A stretch of 64,000 nucleotides of DNA, from positions 1 to 64,000 of the forward strand of contig NZ_DF967970.1 in the NCBI RefSeq assembly GCF_001050195.2. Reading direction: 5' to 3'. The stretch comes from Anaerolinea thermolimosa (GTDB taxonomy: Bacteria > Chloroflexota > Anaerolineae > Anaerolineales > Anaerolineaceae). The position numbers were made by a program, and so were the translations under genes. This document shows positions 28,492-37,518 of this stretch, in pieces; position 1 is the first letter of the stretch, and every line of letters begins with the position of its first letter. The notes under the pieces were generated by a model. That model worked only from the letters and a program-made list of their open reading frames with translations. It was not told the DNA's origin and ran no database searches.

Positions 28492-30084
28492 ATGAAACGC
28501 CATCCATGGATAGTTGGACTGCTGATTCTGGCGATGGTGAGCATGGCCTGTGCGTTTACAGGGGGCGGAGGTTCTCAGCCTACGGAGACCCCGGCCCCGG
28601 TTGCGACCAGCACCCCGGAGCCCACAGCTACGGTTTCTAATGTGGTTTCGAGCCTTGAGCAGGTTAAAAAGGCCACGGTTCAGATCGAAGCTCAGGGAAC
28701 TTTTGTAGACCCTCAGGTGGGCACCGTTTACAATGCCGCCGGGCGGGGAACGGGCTTTATCATCGACCCCTCGGGGCTGGCGGTGACCAATAACCATGTG
28801 GTCACAGGCGCCGCGCTGTTAAAGGTCTGGGTAGGCGGTGAGCGTGAGCCGCGTTCGGCAAAGGTGCTTGGCGTTTCGGAATGCTGGGATCTGGCGTTGA
28901 TCGACATTGAGGGTGAGGGGTATCCTTATCTGGAGATATATACCGGCTCGGTGGAGCCCGGCCTTGAGGTTTATGCGGCGGGATTCCCCCTGGGCGACCC
29001 GGAATACACCCTCACCAAGGGGATTGTCTCCAAAGCCAGGGCCAATGGCGAGAGCTACTGGGCTTCGGTTCCGGCAGTGATCGAGCATGACGCGCGCATT
29101 CGCGGAGGAAATTCAGGCGGCCCGCTGGTCGATGCCACCGGGAAGGTGGTGGGAATCAATTATGCTGGCAACGATCGATACGACCAGAACTTTGCCATCC
29201 GCGCTCAGGAAGCCATGTCGGTCGTCGAGAAGCTCAAAGAAGGCGATTTTGAATCCATCGGGGTTAACGGCCAGGCGGTGACCTCGGAAGATGGTTCCCT
29301 CTCCGGAATCTGGGTGTCTTCGGTGAAATCGGGTTCTCCGGCGGATAAGGCGGGGGTCAAAGGCGGCGACATTATCACCACCATGGAAGGGTTGATCCTG
29401 GCCACGGATGGCTCGATGAAAGATTACTGTGGCATTCTACGTACCCGCAATGAAACCGACACCATTTCCATCGAGGTGCTGCGTTTTGCCTCCAGTGAGT
29501 ATCTGGCGGGCCAGCTGAACGGCAAGCCCCTGGAGACAAGTTTTTCCTTCGCCGGTGAACTGGGCGGCCAGACGGAGAGTACTACAGAGAACTACAGCGG
29601 GTTTGTTACCGTGCAGGATGATTACAATTCGATCCAGGTGAACATTCCGGCGACGTGGAGTGAGGTGGATGGCAGTGCGTGGGTGCTGGATGGTGAAATT
29701 ATCGGCGCCAGCATTACCGCGGCGGCAAGTCTGTACAACTTCAATAACGCCTGGGATGAACCGGGTGTCTTCTTTGCTGTTTCGGATGACCTGGCCAAAC
29801 TGGGGGGGTATATTCAGATTCTTGACCTGTATCGTGACGGCCTCAGGGCCGATTGTGACTATGCCGGTCGCTATGATTACAAAGACAGTGCTTTTGAGGG
29901 TGCGTATGATGTCTTTGAAAAGTGCGCGGGGACTACCAATACGGTAGTGTTGCTTTCGGCTCGCCCCCAGCAAAATAAGACGGCCTTCCTGGTCACCCTT
30001 ATGGTGAATATCATGAGCGATGCCGATCTGGCCGCTCTGGATGAAATTCGGCGCACCTTTGATGTCATTGGCCCTCTGCCCTGA
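28492..30084 (+). CDS. trypsin-like serine protease lipoprotein with PDZ domain
   Basis: 530 aa. The lipoprotein signal ends VSMAC; a Thr/Pro-rich spacer follows. The chymotrypsin-fold S1C domain (residues about 55-260) has His in VTNNHVV, Asp in CWDLALIDI and Ser in RIRGGNSGGPLVD. A PDZ domain follows (GIWVSSVKSGSPADKAGVKGG). The last 170 residues form an extra domain not seen in DegP, with a likely disulfide pair (ADCDYAGRYDYK, VFEKCAG). It is an envelope protease for quality control or signalling. A strong terminator follows. Confidence 0.88.
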   Translation: MKRHPWIVGLLILAMVSMACAFTGGGGSQPTETPAPVATSTPEPTATVSNVVSSLEQVKKATVQIEAQGTFVDPQVGTVYNAAGRGTGFIIDPSGLAVTNNHVVTGAALLKVWVGGEREPRSAKVLGVSECWDLALIDIEGEGYPYLEIYTGSVEPGLEVYAAGFPLGDPEYTLTKGIVSKARANGESYWASVPAVIEHDARIRGGNSGGPLVDATGKVVGINYAGNDRYDQNFAIRAQEAMSVVEKLKEGDFESIGVNGQAVTSEDGSLSGIWVSSVKSGSPADKAGVKGGDIITTMEGLILATDGSMKDYCGILRTRNETDTISIEVLRFASSEYLAGQLNGKPLETSFSFAGELGGQTESTTENYSGFVTVQDDYNSIQVNIPATWSEVDGSAWVLDGEIIGASITAAASLYNFNNAWDEPGVFFAVSDDLAKLGGYIQILDLYRDGLRADCDYAGRYDYKDSAFEGAYDVFEKCAGTTNTVVLLSARPQQNKTAFLVTLMVNIMSDADLAALDEIRRTFDVIGPLP

Positions 30085-30112
30085 TACGAGGGCTGAACGG
30101 CGCTGAACCTAA

Positions 30113-30144
30113 GGCGGGCAGGGAAACCCCTGCCCGCCTTTTTT
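30113..30144 (+). terminator. rho-independent terminator
   Basis: An 11-bp perfect stem GGCGGGCAGGG / CCCTGCCCGCC with a 4-base loop, then six T. It lies 28 bases after the protease stop codon and works for the plus strand only. Confidence 0.93.
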
Positions 30145-30157
30145 ACTCCGGTGTGAT

Positions 30158-30814
30158 TCAGACGGTGCCTGTTTCCTGGCGAATATCGATGATTTTTTCT
30201 ACAAGGGGCTCGAAGGCCTGTTTGAGTTCATCCAGGGGCACGTCGGCCACTTTGAAGGTGAGGGTGCGCGTCTGGCTGCTCTCTCCCTGGATGGCTCCCA
30301 TGCCGTGAATATTGCCGCCCAGCCGGTAAATGGCGCCCGCCAGTTCATAGAGCTTGCCGGGAGTGTCGGGCACTTCTACCGTGATGCGCACACCTGCAGA
30401 GCGGGCGCCGAGCATTTCCAGGAAGATTTTGAAGATGTCGGTTTCGGTGATCATCCCTACCAGGCGTTCTCCGCGCATCACCGGCAACCCGCCGATTTTT
30501 TTATCGGCCATCAGGCTGGCGGCTTCTTCGACGGTGGTGTCTTCGGTGGTGGTGATCACTTCGCGGGTCATGACCCGTTCCACGGTGATTTTTGAAAGAA
30601 GATAATTGATCTCCCAGACGCTGAGCGTGGTGGCTTCTGAGGGTGAGGCGTTCATCAGGTCTGAGTCGGTCACAATGCCGATCAATTTGCCGCGTTTATC
30701 GAGCACAGGATAGCGGCGCACTTTATCTTTCCGCATCCGGGCGAGCGCATCCTGCACCGGCACGTCCGGGGTGATGGTCAGCACAGGGTGAGACATGCGT
30801 TCTCCAACAAACAT
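30158..30814 (-). CDS. CBS-pair and ACT-domain regulatory protein (AcuB-like)
   Basis: 218 aa. Two CBS motifs fill residues 1-135 (VLTITPDVPVQDALARM, GKLIGIVTDSDLM, ITTTEDTTVEEAASLMADK, RLVGMITETDIF), a module that binds adenine nucleotides. Residues about 142-215 are an ACT domain (RITVEVPDTPGKLYELAGAI), which usually binds amino acids. AcuB-type proteins with this layout are thought to sense energy or metabolite state; the target is not known here. AAGGAGG stands eight bases before the ATG. It stands alone, divergent from the nuclease gene. Confidence 0.85.
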   Translation of the reverse strand: MFVGERMSHPVLTITPDVPVQDALARMRKDKVRRYPVLDKRGKLIGIVTDSDLMNASPSEATTLSVWEINYLLSKITVERVMTREVITTTEDTTVEEAASLMADKKIGGLPVMRGERLVGMITETDIFKIFLEMLGARSAGVRITVEVPDTPGKLYELAGAIYRLGGNIHGMGAIQGESSQTRTLTFKVADVPLDELKQAFEPLVEKIIDIRQETGTV

Positions 30815-30895
30815 GGTGGAATCCTCCTTCTGAAGTACATGCGGATGGTCTGCCTTCTATTGTAAACCGGAATGCGCGCGGATGCAGCAGCTTGG

Positions 30896-30901
30896 TATAA
30901 T
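30896..30901 (+). promoter_or_regulatory. -10 box placing the transcript start at the nuclease ATG
   Basis: A perfect TATAAT ends six bases before ATG 30908, and no ribosome-binding site stands between. Transcription would begin at or next to the A of the ATG, giving a leaderless mRNA. No clear -35 was found at the usual distance. Confidence 0.5.
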
Positions 30902-30907
30902 GCGCCT

Positions 30908-31735
30908 ATGTCTTCTCATCCAAAAGTGCATGGAGCGCAAGACGCATTGCTTCTGCTGGTGTTTTTGCTGGCGCTTGGCGGCCTGGGAGGGGTGTTCTTC
31001 TGGATACAATCAGGGGTAGGCGCTTCAACCGAAGGGGCTTCCCCGACGCCATCAGCCTCCCTGCCCCCTTCGGTCACGCCATGGCCAACCCTGACACCTT
31101 CCGAAACGCCCACCCCCAGTCCCTGGCCGACGGTTACGCCTTCGCCCACTCCTCTCAATCCGTTAAGTTGCCTGGCGCCTGATGCGCCGCGTACTGAGGG
31201 ACAGGTGAGCGCGGTGGTGAGCGGGTCTGTCATTGAGGTCAAGGAAGGTGGACGGCGGTATTTTGTGCGCTATCTGGGGGTAGACCCGGTGGGCGATGGC
31301 CAGGCTTCCGCGGCCTTCAACCGCCAGCTGGTTGAAGGGCAAAGGGTGACACTGGTCTCTGATCTTGTAGATCTGGACGAGCGGGGGAACCGCCTGCGTT
31401 ATGTGCTGGTGGGAGATGTGCTGGTCAATTTTGAGCTGATTCGGCGAGGGCTGGCCCTGCCGGGGTTTTCTCCGCCAGCGCAGACCTGCCAGGCGGTGTT
31501 GTTAGCCGCAGAGGCCCTGGCACGGCAGGAGAAGCTTGGCTACTGGGGGCTGGCCGAGGGCACCCCGATGCTTCCGGGGGGCACCCTCTCTGAGTCGGGG
31601 TGCGATTGCACCGTGCGCTATACCTGTGCTGATTTTTCCAGTCAATCGGCGGCACAGGCCTGTTACAACGCCTGTGGAGATTACCGGAATACCGGGCTTG
31701 ACCCCGATCATAACGGGCTGGCCTGCGATGAATGA
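30908..31735 (+). CDS. secreted thermonuclease-like protein with excalibur domain
   Basis: 275 aa from ATG 30908. One N-terminal helix anchors it, followed by a Thr/Pro/Ser-rich spacer. The middle is an SNase/OB fold (VVSGSVIEVKEGGRRYFVRYLG, GQRVTLVSDLVDLDERGNRL, VNFELIRRGLALP) with the Arg of the RYLG strand and Asp-Glu of LDERGN in the expected active-site places. The C-terminus is an excalibur-type calcium-binding motif with paired Cys: CYNACGDYR and LDPDHNGLACDE. It likely degrades extracellular nucleic acid. The stop is 14 bases before the surE start, so nuclease and nucleotidase are cotranscribed. Confidence 0.85.
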   Translation: MSSHPKVHGAQDALLLLVFLLALGGLGGVFFWIQSGVGASTEGASPTPSASLPPSVTPWPTLTPSETPTPSPWPTVTPSPTPLNPLSCLAPDAPRTEGQVSAVVSGSVIEVKEGGRRYFVRYLGVDPVGDGQASAAFNRQLVEGQRVTLVSDLVDLDERGNRLRYVLVGDVLVNFELIRRGLALPGFSPPAQTCQAVLLAAEALARQEKLGYWGLAEGTPMLPGGTLSESGCDCTVRYTCADFSSQSAAQACYNACGDYRNTGLDPDHNGLACDE

Positions 31736-31748
31736 GGTTTTAGAAACG

Positions 31749-32555
31749 ATGACGGAACAGGAAAAGTTGATCCTTCTTACCAATGATGATGGCATTCAAT
31801 CTCCGGGAATTGCCGCCGCCGCCCGTTCTCTGCGGGAACTGGGCCGGTTGGTGGTGGCTGCTCCCCGCGAACAGCAAACCAGTGCCGGGCGCAGCCTGCC
31901 GGTGACGACAGACGGGAAGATCGAACGGGTGACGCTCGACTCGCTGGAGGACGTGGAGGCCTACGCGGTGGGCGGCACCCCTGCTCAGGCAGTATTACAC
32001 GCTCTTCTGGAGATTCTGCCGCGCCGGCCTGACCTGGTGGTGTCGGGGATTAATTACGGTGAGAATGTGGGCAGTGGCGTGACAATTTCGGGGACGGTGG
32101 GGGCGGCAATGGAGGCTGCTGCGCTGGGTGTGCCGGCGCTGGCGGTTTCTTTGCAGATCTTCAGCGAAGACTGGTACGCCTATCACGACCTGGACTTCAG
32201 TGTAGCGGCGGATTTTACCGCGCGTTTTGCCCGCGCGATGCTCTCACGCTCCCTGCCTGCCGATGTGGATCTGCTTAAGGTGGATATTCCCGCAGATGCT
32301 ACCCCGCAGACTCCCTGGCGGGTGACAAGGCAGTCACGCCAGCGGTATTACATGCCCTACCTGATCCGTGAGGGAGGCTGGCAGGAACGAGGGTTCGTCT
32401 CGGCCAGGGTGCAGGTGGATGAAACCTCGCTGGAGCCCGATTCGGATATTTATGCGCTGGTGTTTGACCGGGTGATTTCGGTCACACCGATCAGCATTGA
32501 CCTGACTTCGCGGACAGACTTCACCACCCTGGAGATGCTCTTCGAAGGGACGTAA
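31749..32555 (+). CDS. surE: 5'/3'-nucleotidase SurE
   Basis: 268 aa from ATG 31749 (MTEQEKLILLTNDDG), with GAGG upstream; an in-frame ATG at 31728 would overlap the nuclease stop. The family signature is clear: ILLTNDDGIQSPGI with the Asp-Asp metal pair, VAAPREQQTSAGRSLP, VGGTPAQAVLHAL, PDLVVSGINYGENVGSGVTISGTVGAAMEA. SurE removes phosphate from nucleoside monophosphates in the cytoplasm. A GC-rich hairpin follows at once and serves the opposing gene. Confidence 0.93.
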   Translation: MTEQEKLILLTNDDGIQSPGIAAAARSLRELGRLVVAAPREQQTSAGRSLPVTTDGKIERVTLDSLEDVEAYAVGGTPAQAVLHALLEILPRRPDLVVSGINYGENVGSGVTISGTVGAAMEAAALGVPALAVSLQIFSEDWYAYHDLDFSVAADFTARFARAMLSRSLPADVDLLKVDIPADATPQTPWRVTRQSRQRYYMPYLIREGGWQERGFVSARVQVDETSLEPDSDIYALVFDRVISVTPISIDLTSRTDFTTLEMLFEGT

Positions 32556-32585
32556 AAAAACCCCCCGGGCCGATATGCCCGGGGG
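32554..32585 (-). terminator. rho-independent terminator of the SIMPL-domain gene
   Basis: Stem CCCCCGGGC (32562-32570) / GCCCGGGGG (32577-32585) with a 6-base loop. On the minus strand it is followed by seven T (32554-32560). It overlaps the surE stop codon. Confidence 0.85.
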
Positions 32586-32610
32586 AGTGGGTGAGCCGAG
32601 AAGGGAGTGG

Positions 32611-33342
32611 TTACTTAATCTCGTAGCTGAGGTTGACATCCACGCTGATCTGTAACTGCCCGGCGCTGACGGGCACCTGCCCGCTGGCCCCAACCCCGCC
32701 TTTCATGTCGTACATGACAGCCGGGCCAGAGCTGGCATAGCTATTCATCGAGATCAGATCGCCCAGTTGCACCCCGGCGGCAGCGGCCAGTTCCTGCGCC
32801 TGCCGCTGGGCGTCTTCTACGGCCAGCTTGCGCGCTTCGGTAATGGCGGCGGTTTTATCGAGCACATCAAAGTTGATGCTGTTGATGGTGTTGGCGCCTG
32901 AACGGACGGCGGCGTCGAGTAACTTGCCCAGGATGCTCAGGTCACGCACGGTCACATTGACCACGTTATCGACCATGTAGATCGTGCCGGTGAGCTTGCC
33001 TTCGTTATCGAATTGCTGTTGAGGGAAGATATTGAAGGCAGAGGTCTGAATGTCTTTTTCGTCGATGCCCAGTTCTTTCAGGGTATTGGCGATGGCCTGG
33101 GCTTTGGCGTTGTTCTGATTCAGAGCGTCGGTCACGTTCTCGGCCTGGCTGTGTACACCGACATTCACATACGCCACATCAGGGGCGAGGTAGACCTTCC
33201 CGTTGCCAGAAACATTGAGTTGCCGGGGGTAAGGAATGCTGGAATCCCTGGAGGTTGTGATAGGCGCCGCCTGGCAGGCCGAGAGGGCCAGAACCAGGAT
33301 CAGTCCGAGGAAGAGAAGTACGGATAAACGGTTGTGTTTCAT
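32611..33342 (-). CDS. SIMPL-domain (DUF541) lipoprotein
   Basis: 243 aa from ATG 33342 (upstream AGGAG); a longer in-frame start would put a hydrophilic tail before the signal peptide. Lipobox LSAC. The mature part is a SIMPL/DUF541 fold: RQLNVSGNGKVYLAPDVAYV, SAFNIFPQQQF, VNVTVRDLSILGKLLDAAV and ARKLAVEDAQRQAQELAAAAG. Relatives such as E. coli YggE are periplasmic proteins linked to oxidative stress; the biochemical role is unknown. It is transcribed alone and ends at a good terminator. Confidence 0.88.
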   Translation of the reverse strand: MKHNRLSVLLFLGLILVLALSACQAAPITTSRDSSIPYPRQLNVSGNGKVYLAPDVAYVNVGVHSQAENVTDALNQNNAKAQAIANTLKELGIDEKDIQTSAFNIFPQQQFDNEGKLTGTIYMVDNVVNVTVRDLSILGKLLDAAVRSGANTINSINFDVLDKTAAITEARKLAVEDAQRQAQELAAAAGVQLGDLISMNSYASSGPAVMYDMKGGVGASGQVPVSAGQLQISVDVNLSYEIK

Positions 33343-33449
33343 AACAGGTCTCCTGTGGTAGTAGGTTATTCTGCAGGTAAGACGCACCCAATGGCTAAAA
33401 GTTCCCATTGAGACGATTATTTTGAACGAATAACAGAATAGAATTACAG

Positions 33450-33455
33450 TATAAT
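33450..33455 (+). promoter_or_regulatory. -10 box upstream of nurA
   Basis: TATAAT in an AT-rich gap 27 bases before the nurA ATG. No good -35 lies at 16-18 bases; TTGAAC at 33422-33427 is 22 bases away. Confidence 0.4.
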
Positions 33456-33482
33456 GGAAGAAACAAATGTTCTAGGTGAGAT

Positions 33483-34664
33483 ATGCCCATCCATTATCAG
33501 CAGGCGTTGGAACAGATTCGGAACATGGGGCAAAAGGCGCGGTTGCGCCAGGCGTGGTTAGAGGCACTCCGTGAGCAGGCCTGGCAATTGCTCCATGAGC
33601 TGGCCGGAGAGGGTGAGTACCTGAACACTCTGGCCGAACGCGGGGGGCGCTTCAACCCTGGCCTGCGGTGTGCACTGGCCGGTGCTGAGCCGTTGGACAC
33701 GGCGGCCCCGCTGACGGTATCGGGGCAACCACGTGTCCTGCTGGCCGCGGATGGGTCTCAGATCAACCCGGGGCGGCATGGCGCAGTGGAGTTTATTGCC
33801 ATCAATGTGGGGGCGGTTTGCTTTCGACCAGGCGAGCCACCGCGGGAGCAAATCCATACCAGCCTGCGTTTTGGCGAGGATTGCACCATTGACCGGCGAC
33901 CGATGTCGGATGCGGATGTGGCGATCTGGCGCGACCTGGAAGAGCGAAGGCTCTTAATGGAGCTGGCGCATCCCCACAGCCAGGCAGGACAGCTGGTGGT
34001 TACCCTGACCGATGGCCCCCTGCAGTTGTTCGGGCAGGGGCAGGAAAGCAAGTTTTTCGAAGAAAAACTAAAGGAATACCTGGGGGTGTTGCGGGAACTG
34101 GCCGCGCCACGAACGGCCGCCGCCGGTTATGTGGATAAACCGCGCAGTGATTATCTGGTGGGGTTGTTAGAGCTGGCGTTGCTGGCGCGCGAAAATAAGC
34201 TGGGTGAAGCCGGGCGTGAACGCCCGCTCTGGCCGGTGCGCGACCGCGATTTATTCGCTCGCCTGCTGGGGCCGGGGGAGCGTTCGGCAGTGCTGGCCAT
34301 GCGCCTGCCAGAACCCAACCCTTTCACCGATAAGCTGGCGCTCTACTGTTTTTATCTCAATGTGGGGCGCGCGGGACATGCGCAAATTGCCCGGGTTGAA
34401 GTTCCCCGCTGGGTGGCGGAGGAACCCGTGCTGCTCAACCTGCTTCAGGAGGTGCTGGTGGAGCAATCGGCTCAACTGGGGGCGCGCCCCTACCCGTATC
34501 TTTTGCATCGGGCGCATGAGGTGGCCGTGGTGCACCCGGATGAAATTGAGGAGATCGAACGCATGATCCAGGCCGAACTCCGACGTCAGGGAGTGGAGCC
34601 GGAGAATCCATCGAACAAGCAGTGGGCCAAAGAATTGCAGGGAAGGACACGGATCAACGCATGA
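33483..34664 (+). CDS. nurA: NurA-domain 5'-3' nuclease
   Basis: 393 aa. The NurA core is visible: VLLAADGSQINPGRHG with the first metal-binding Asp, VVTLTDGPLQLFG with the second, a long helical middle (KEYLGVLRELA, GYVDKPRSDYLVGLLEL) and a C-terminal RAHEVAVVHPDEIEEIERM in place of the usual final acidic/His motif. In archaea NurA works with the hexameric ATPase HerA to resect DNA ends, and in bacteria HerA-nuclease pairs also act in phage defence. The start of the middle gene overlaps its stop (ATGA 34661-34664), and herA follows, so the three form one operon. Confidence 0.87.
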   Translation: MPIHYQQALEQIRNMGQKARLRQAWLEALREQAWQLLHELAGEGEYLNTLAERGGRFNPGLRCALAGAEPLDTAAPLTVSGQPRVLLAADGSQINPGRHGAVEFIAINVGAVCFRPGEPPREQIHTSLRFGEDCTIDRRPMSDADVAIWRDLEERRLLMELAHPHSQAGQLVVTLTDGPLQLFGQGQESKFFEEKLKEYLGVLRELAAPRTAAAGYVDKPRSDYLVGLLELALLARENKLGEAGRERPLWPVRDRDLFARLLGPGERSAVLAMRLPEPNPFTDKLALYCFYLNVGRAGHAQIARVEVPRWVAEEPVLLNLLQEVLVEQSAQLGARPYPYLLHRAHEVAVVHPDEIEEIERMIQAELRRQGVEPENPSNKQWAKELQGRTRINA

Positions 34665-35272
34665 ACGCATACGAGATGGGTCGATTACTGCGCGCCAGCA
34701 CCCGGTTCTGTGTGGTGGGTTGCCGGGTCTCTCAGGCAGGGGCACCGGCTTTTGGGAGCCTGGTGCGTATTCCCTTCACGGGGGAGGAATATCAGATTTT
34801 CGGGATGGTCTATGACATCCATATCGATGATGACGGCCTGGTGAGGCAACTGGTGACTGCTGAACAGGTATCTCCGGAAGTGCTGGCCGATAACCGCCTG
34901 AACCGGAATGTGCCGGTGGAGTTTTCGGTGTTGCATGTGGGGTATCAGGAGAACAGGCGCATCTGGCATCTCCTTCCGCCGCGTCCACCGCTCAGTCTGG
35001 ATGCAATATACCCGTGCACCGAGGCGGAGGTGGCCGCGTTTACCGCAGTGGGGCGTTTTGGGTACTTCAGGCATATTCTTGCCATGGCCGGAGAAGTCCC
35101 CGTGGGCGAACTGCTGGCCGCCCATGTAAACCAGGCCCAGCGGGCACAATCTGCCGCGGGGCGTCCCGAGTGGCGCAATCAGGCCGTGCAGGAACTGATC
35201 ACCCTGTTACGGGACGATTACCCCACGCTGATGAGCGTGCTGGGAGCGCTTTCTGAAGTCATGGAGGAATGA
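34661..35272 (+). CDS. HAS-barrel-like protein between nurA and herA
   Basis: 203 aa from ATG 34661. The N-terminal 85 residues look like a small beta-barrel of the HAS type found in front of HerA ATPases (FGSLVRIPFTGEEYQIFGMVY here, matching the GAFVV / LFYGLVTDL pattern of the HerA encoded next). The remainder is mostly helical (GRFGYFRHILAMAGEVPVGE, VQELITLLRDDYPTLMSVLG). There are no catalytic or membrane motifs. Coupling to nurA by 4-base overlap and the 9-base gap to herA make an adaptor or loading role in the NurA-HerA complex the best guess. Confidence 0.6.
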   Translation: MNAYEMGRLLRASTRFCVVGCRVSQAGAPAFGSLVRIPFTGEEYQIFGMVYDIHIDDDGLVRQLVTAEQVSPEVLADNRLNRNVPVEFSVLHVGYQENRRIWHLLPPRPPLSLDAIYPCTEAEVAAFTAVGRFGYFRHILAMAGEVPVGELLAAHVNQAQRAQSAAGRPEWRNQAVQELITLLRDDYPTLMSVLGALSEVMEE

Positions 35273-35281
35273 GAGGGAAGC

Positions 35282-36973
35282 ATGGAACGAGTCCAATTGA
35301 GTGGTAATCTCCAAAATGGGCAGGTGATCGGGTATATCGTCGGCGGCGGGCTCAAGGAAAACCTGCGGGTGCGTCTCACGGTGCCAGCGCATACGGTTCA
35401 GGAAGGCGCGTTTGTCGTTACCGAGAGCGGTGACTGGCTCTTTTACGGCCTGGTGACCGATTTACAGCTGGGTGCCACCGACCCGCGTTTTGCCGACGAG
35501 CAAAGCGAAGAACGCCTGCCCGCCGGTATGGCCGCGCTCCTGCACGGGCAAACCCTGTATACCAACCTGGAGGTGCTCCCGGCACTGATGGTGCACAGTC
35601 CGCAGGTGGGGGAGCCTCTCTTTGAACATCCGGTGCCCATCAAAACCATCCCTGCGCACCATGCCCGTGTGCGCCTGGCAGATCTGGGCGATGTGGCGCA
35701 AATTTTTGGTGACCCCAGGGAAAAGGGAAATTACGTCATCGGCTACACCCGTGAACAGGGGCACCCCGTGTGTATTGATCTGGACAAGCTGGTGCAGCGC
35801 TCGGCGGGTATTTTTGGCGCTACCGGCACGGGAAAGTCTTTCCTTACCCGGATTGTACTGGCAGGGCTGATCTACCATAACGTGGCCGGAGCGTTGATTT
35901 TTGATATGCACAACGAGTATGGCCCCGATGTGCACGACTCGGATCGGAATGTGACTCTGCCGGGGCTTAAGTCGAAATTCCGTTCGCGGGTGCGGCTGGT
36001 GGGGCTGGGGCGGACGAGTGATTTTCGCGGGGTACAGCCAGATTTCAACCTGGAAATTGCCGAGAACGACATTGACCCCGCCGATATTGAAATGCTCACC
36101 CGCGAACTTAACCTTAAAGAAACCACCCCCGCCACTCTGGCGGCCCTGGAACGAGAGTTTGGCCCCCGCTGGTTCCATGAGTTTAAAAAGATGCGTTACG
36201 GCGCCAAGGTGGAGAACGAGGAGGGCAAACTTGTGGATGCGTCCGACAGTGTGGCCGCCTGGGCTCAGCGGGCAGGGGTGCACCCCGCCGCGGCTGAGGG
36301 CCTGTATGGCAAGCTGGGGCGGGTGTTCGAACGGGAGTATATCGTTGAGCGCCCTGCCGCCGACACCGTGGGTGAAATTATCAAAGCCCTGGAAGCCGGC
36401 CAGCACGTGGTGCTTTCTTTTGGGCGGTTCGAAACCGATCTGGACTATCTGCTGGTGGCCAATATCCTCACCCGGCGTATTCGTGCTGCCTGGGAGAAGA
36501 AGACCGGTGACTACCTGCGCGAGGGAAAACCCGAGCTGAAGCCCCGCCCTCTTGTGATCGTGGTTGAAGAAGCGCACAAACTTCTCAACCGTGAAGTGGC
36601 GGCGCAGACGGCCTTCAGCACCATTGCCCGTGAGATGCGCAAATATTACGTCACCCTGTTGATCATCGATCAGCGGCCATCGCAGATTTACGATGAGGTC
36701 ATGTCACAGCTCGGCACGCGGATTTCGGGCTGGCTGGGTGACGATCTGGATATTCAGGCGGTTCTCTCCGGCCTGGCCGGAAAAGATGCCCTGCGGGGTA
36801 TGCTGGCACGCCTGCAACCCAAAGAAGAGGTGCTTCTGCTGGGGTGGGGTGTGCCCATGCCTATCCCGGTGCGTTCGCGCCGTTACGATGAGCAATTCTG
36901 GGTAGAATTGTTCGGTCAGCGCGCCCCGGGTAAAAAATCGGAAGCCGAAATCCTCAAGGAACTGGGTTTTTGA
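35282..36973 (+). CDS. herA: HerA-type hexameric DNA translocase ATPase
   Basis: 563 aa. An N-terminal HAS barrel (residues about 1-110), then a RecA-like FtsK/HerA motor: Walker A IFGATGTGKSFLTR, LIFDMHNEYGPD, Walker B PLVIVVEEAHKLL and the sensor/arginine segment LLIIDQRPSQI. Helical insertions between them (residues about 250-400) are usual for the DUF87 family. HerA forms a ring that pumps DNA and activates NurA. Third gene of the operon; its last 20 bases overlap the convergent small membrane protein gene. Confidence 0.92.
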   Translation: MERVQLSGNLQNGQVIGYIVGGGLKENLRVRLTVPAHTVQEGAFVVTESGDWLFYGLVTDLQLGATDPRFADEQSEERLPAGMAALLHGQTLYTNLEVLPALMVHSPQVGEPLFEHPVPIKTIPAHHARVRLADLGDVAQIFGDPREKGNYVIGYTREQGHPVCIDLDKLVQRSAGIFGATGTGKSFLTRIVLAGLIYHNVAGALIFDMHNEYGPDVHDSDRNVTLPGLKSKFRSRVRLVGLGRTSDFRGVQPDFNLEIAENDIDPADIEMLTRELNLKETTPATLAALEREFGPRWFHEFKKMRYGAKVENEEGKLVDASDSVAAWAQRAGVHPAAAEGLYGKLGRVFEREYIVERPAADTVGEIIKALEAGQHVVLSFGRFETDLDYLLVANILTRRIRAAWEKKTGDYLREGKPELKPRPLVIVVEEAHKLLNREVAAQTAFSTIAREMRKYYVTLLIIDQRPSQIYDEVMSQLGTRISGWLGDDLDIQAVLSGLAGKDALRGMLARLQPKEEVLLLGWGVPMPIPVRSRRYDEQFWVELFGQRAPGKKSEAEILKELGF

Positions 36974-37349
36974 CCTCCGGTGGAGTCGCGGGAGGCACTG
37001 CGGGCTGGTAAGGTGGCTGCTGGTGGGCCAGCCGGGTGGCGCGGGTATTTTCCTCAATATCAATCAGCAGGTAAATCGCTTCACCGGTGGCGTAGACCGT
37101 CAGGCCGCCGACCCCGCCGAAGACCAGGGTGATCAGGGCAGAAAGGATGCCCCCGATGGCACCGCCGAGAACCCCCATGCTACGCATGCCGGGGCCAAAC
37201 TCGCGGGAAAAATCGCGCAGGGCGGTGCCGCCCACAATGCCGGCCAGGCAGATGCCCAATGCACCCACGATGGTGATCACCAGAACGATGGCTCCAAGGA
37301 TCTTGTACGCTGAGCCGATGATACGCAACGCACGGTAACGCTTTTCCAT
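36954..37349 (-). CDS. small membrane protein of unknown function
   Basis: 131 aa. Two to three hydrophobic helices (IIGSAYKILGAIVLVITIVGA and a Gly-rich pair around residues 58-90), then a soluble Pro-rich tail (QQPPYQPAVPPATPPE). GGAGGA lies four bases upstream of the start. I do not recognise a family, though the length and layout recall DUF4282-like proteins. Convergent with herA, overlapping it by 20 bases. Confidence 0.6.
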   Translation of the reverse strand: MEKRYRALRIIGSAYKILGAIVLVITIVGALGICLAGIVGGTALRDFSREFGPGMRSMGVLGGAIGGILSALITLVFGGVGGLTVYATGEAIYLLIDIEENTRATRLAHQQPPYQPAVPPATPPEVKNPVP

Positions 37350-37518
37350 TCATTCCTCCAGAAAAAGGCCAGGATATCCCTCTACCCTAAGAACCCCGCG
37401 CAGGATTGCAGGGTAAGGTATATTTATCATACATCCATTGTCTATTTTGGGATGGGTGTTTTTTGAGGGCGCGGTCATTATCTTGATCTTTCATTTACAA
37501 GAGCTCTGGAGGTGCAGC

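Noticed and set aside
35462-36577. 371-codon minus-strand ORF
   Set aside because: Antisense shadow of herA, whose motor motifs are intact.
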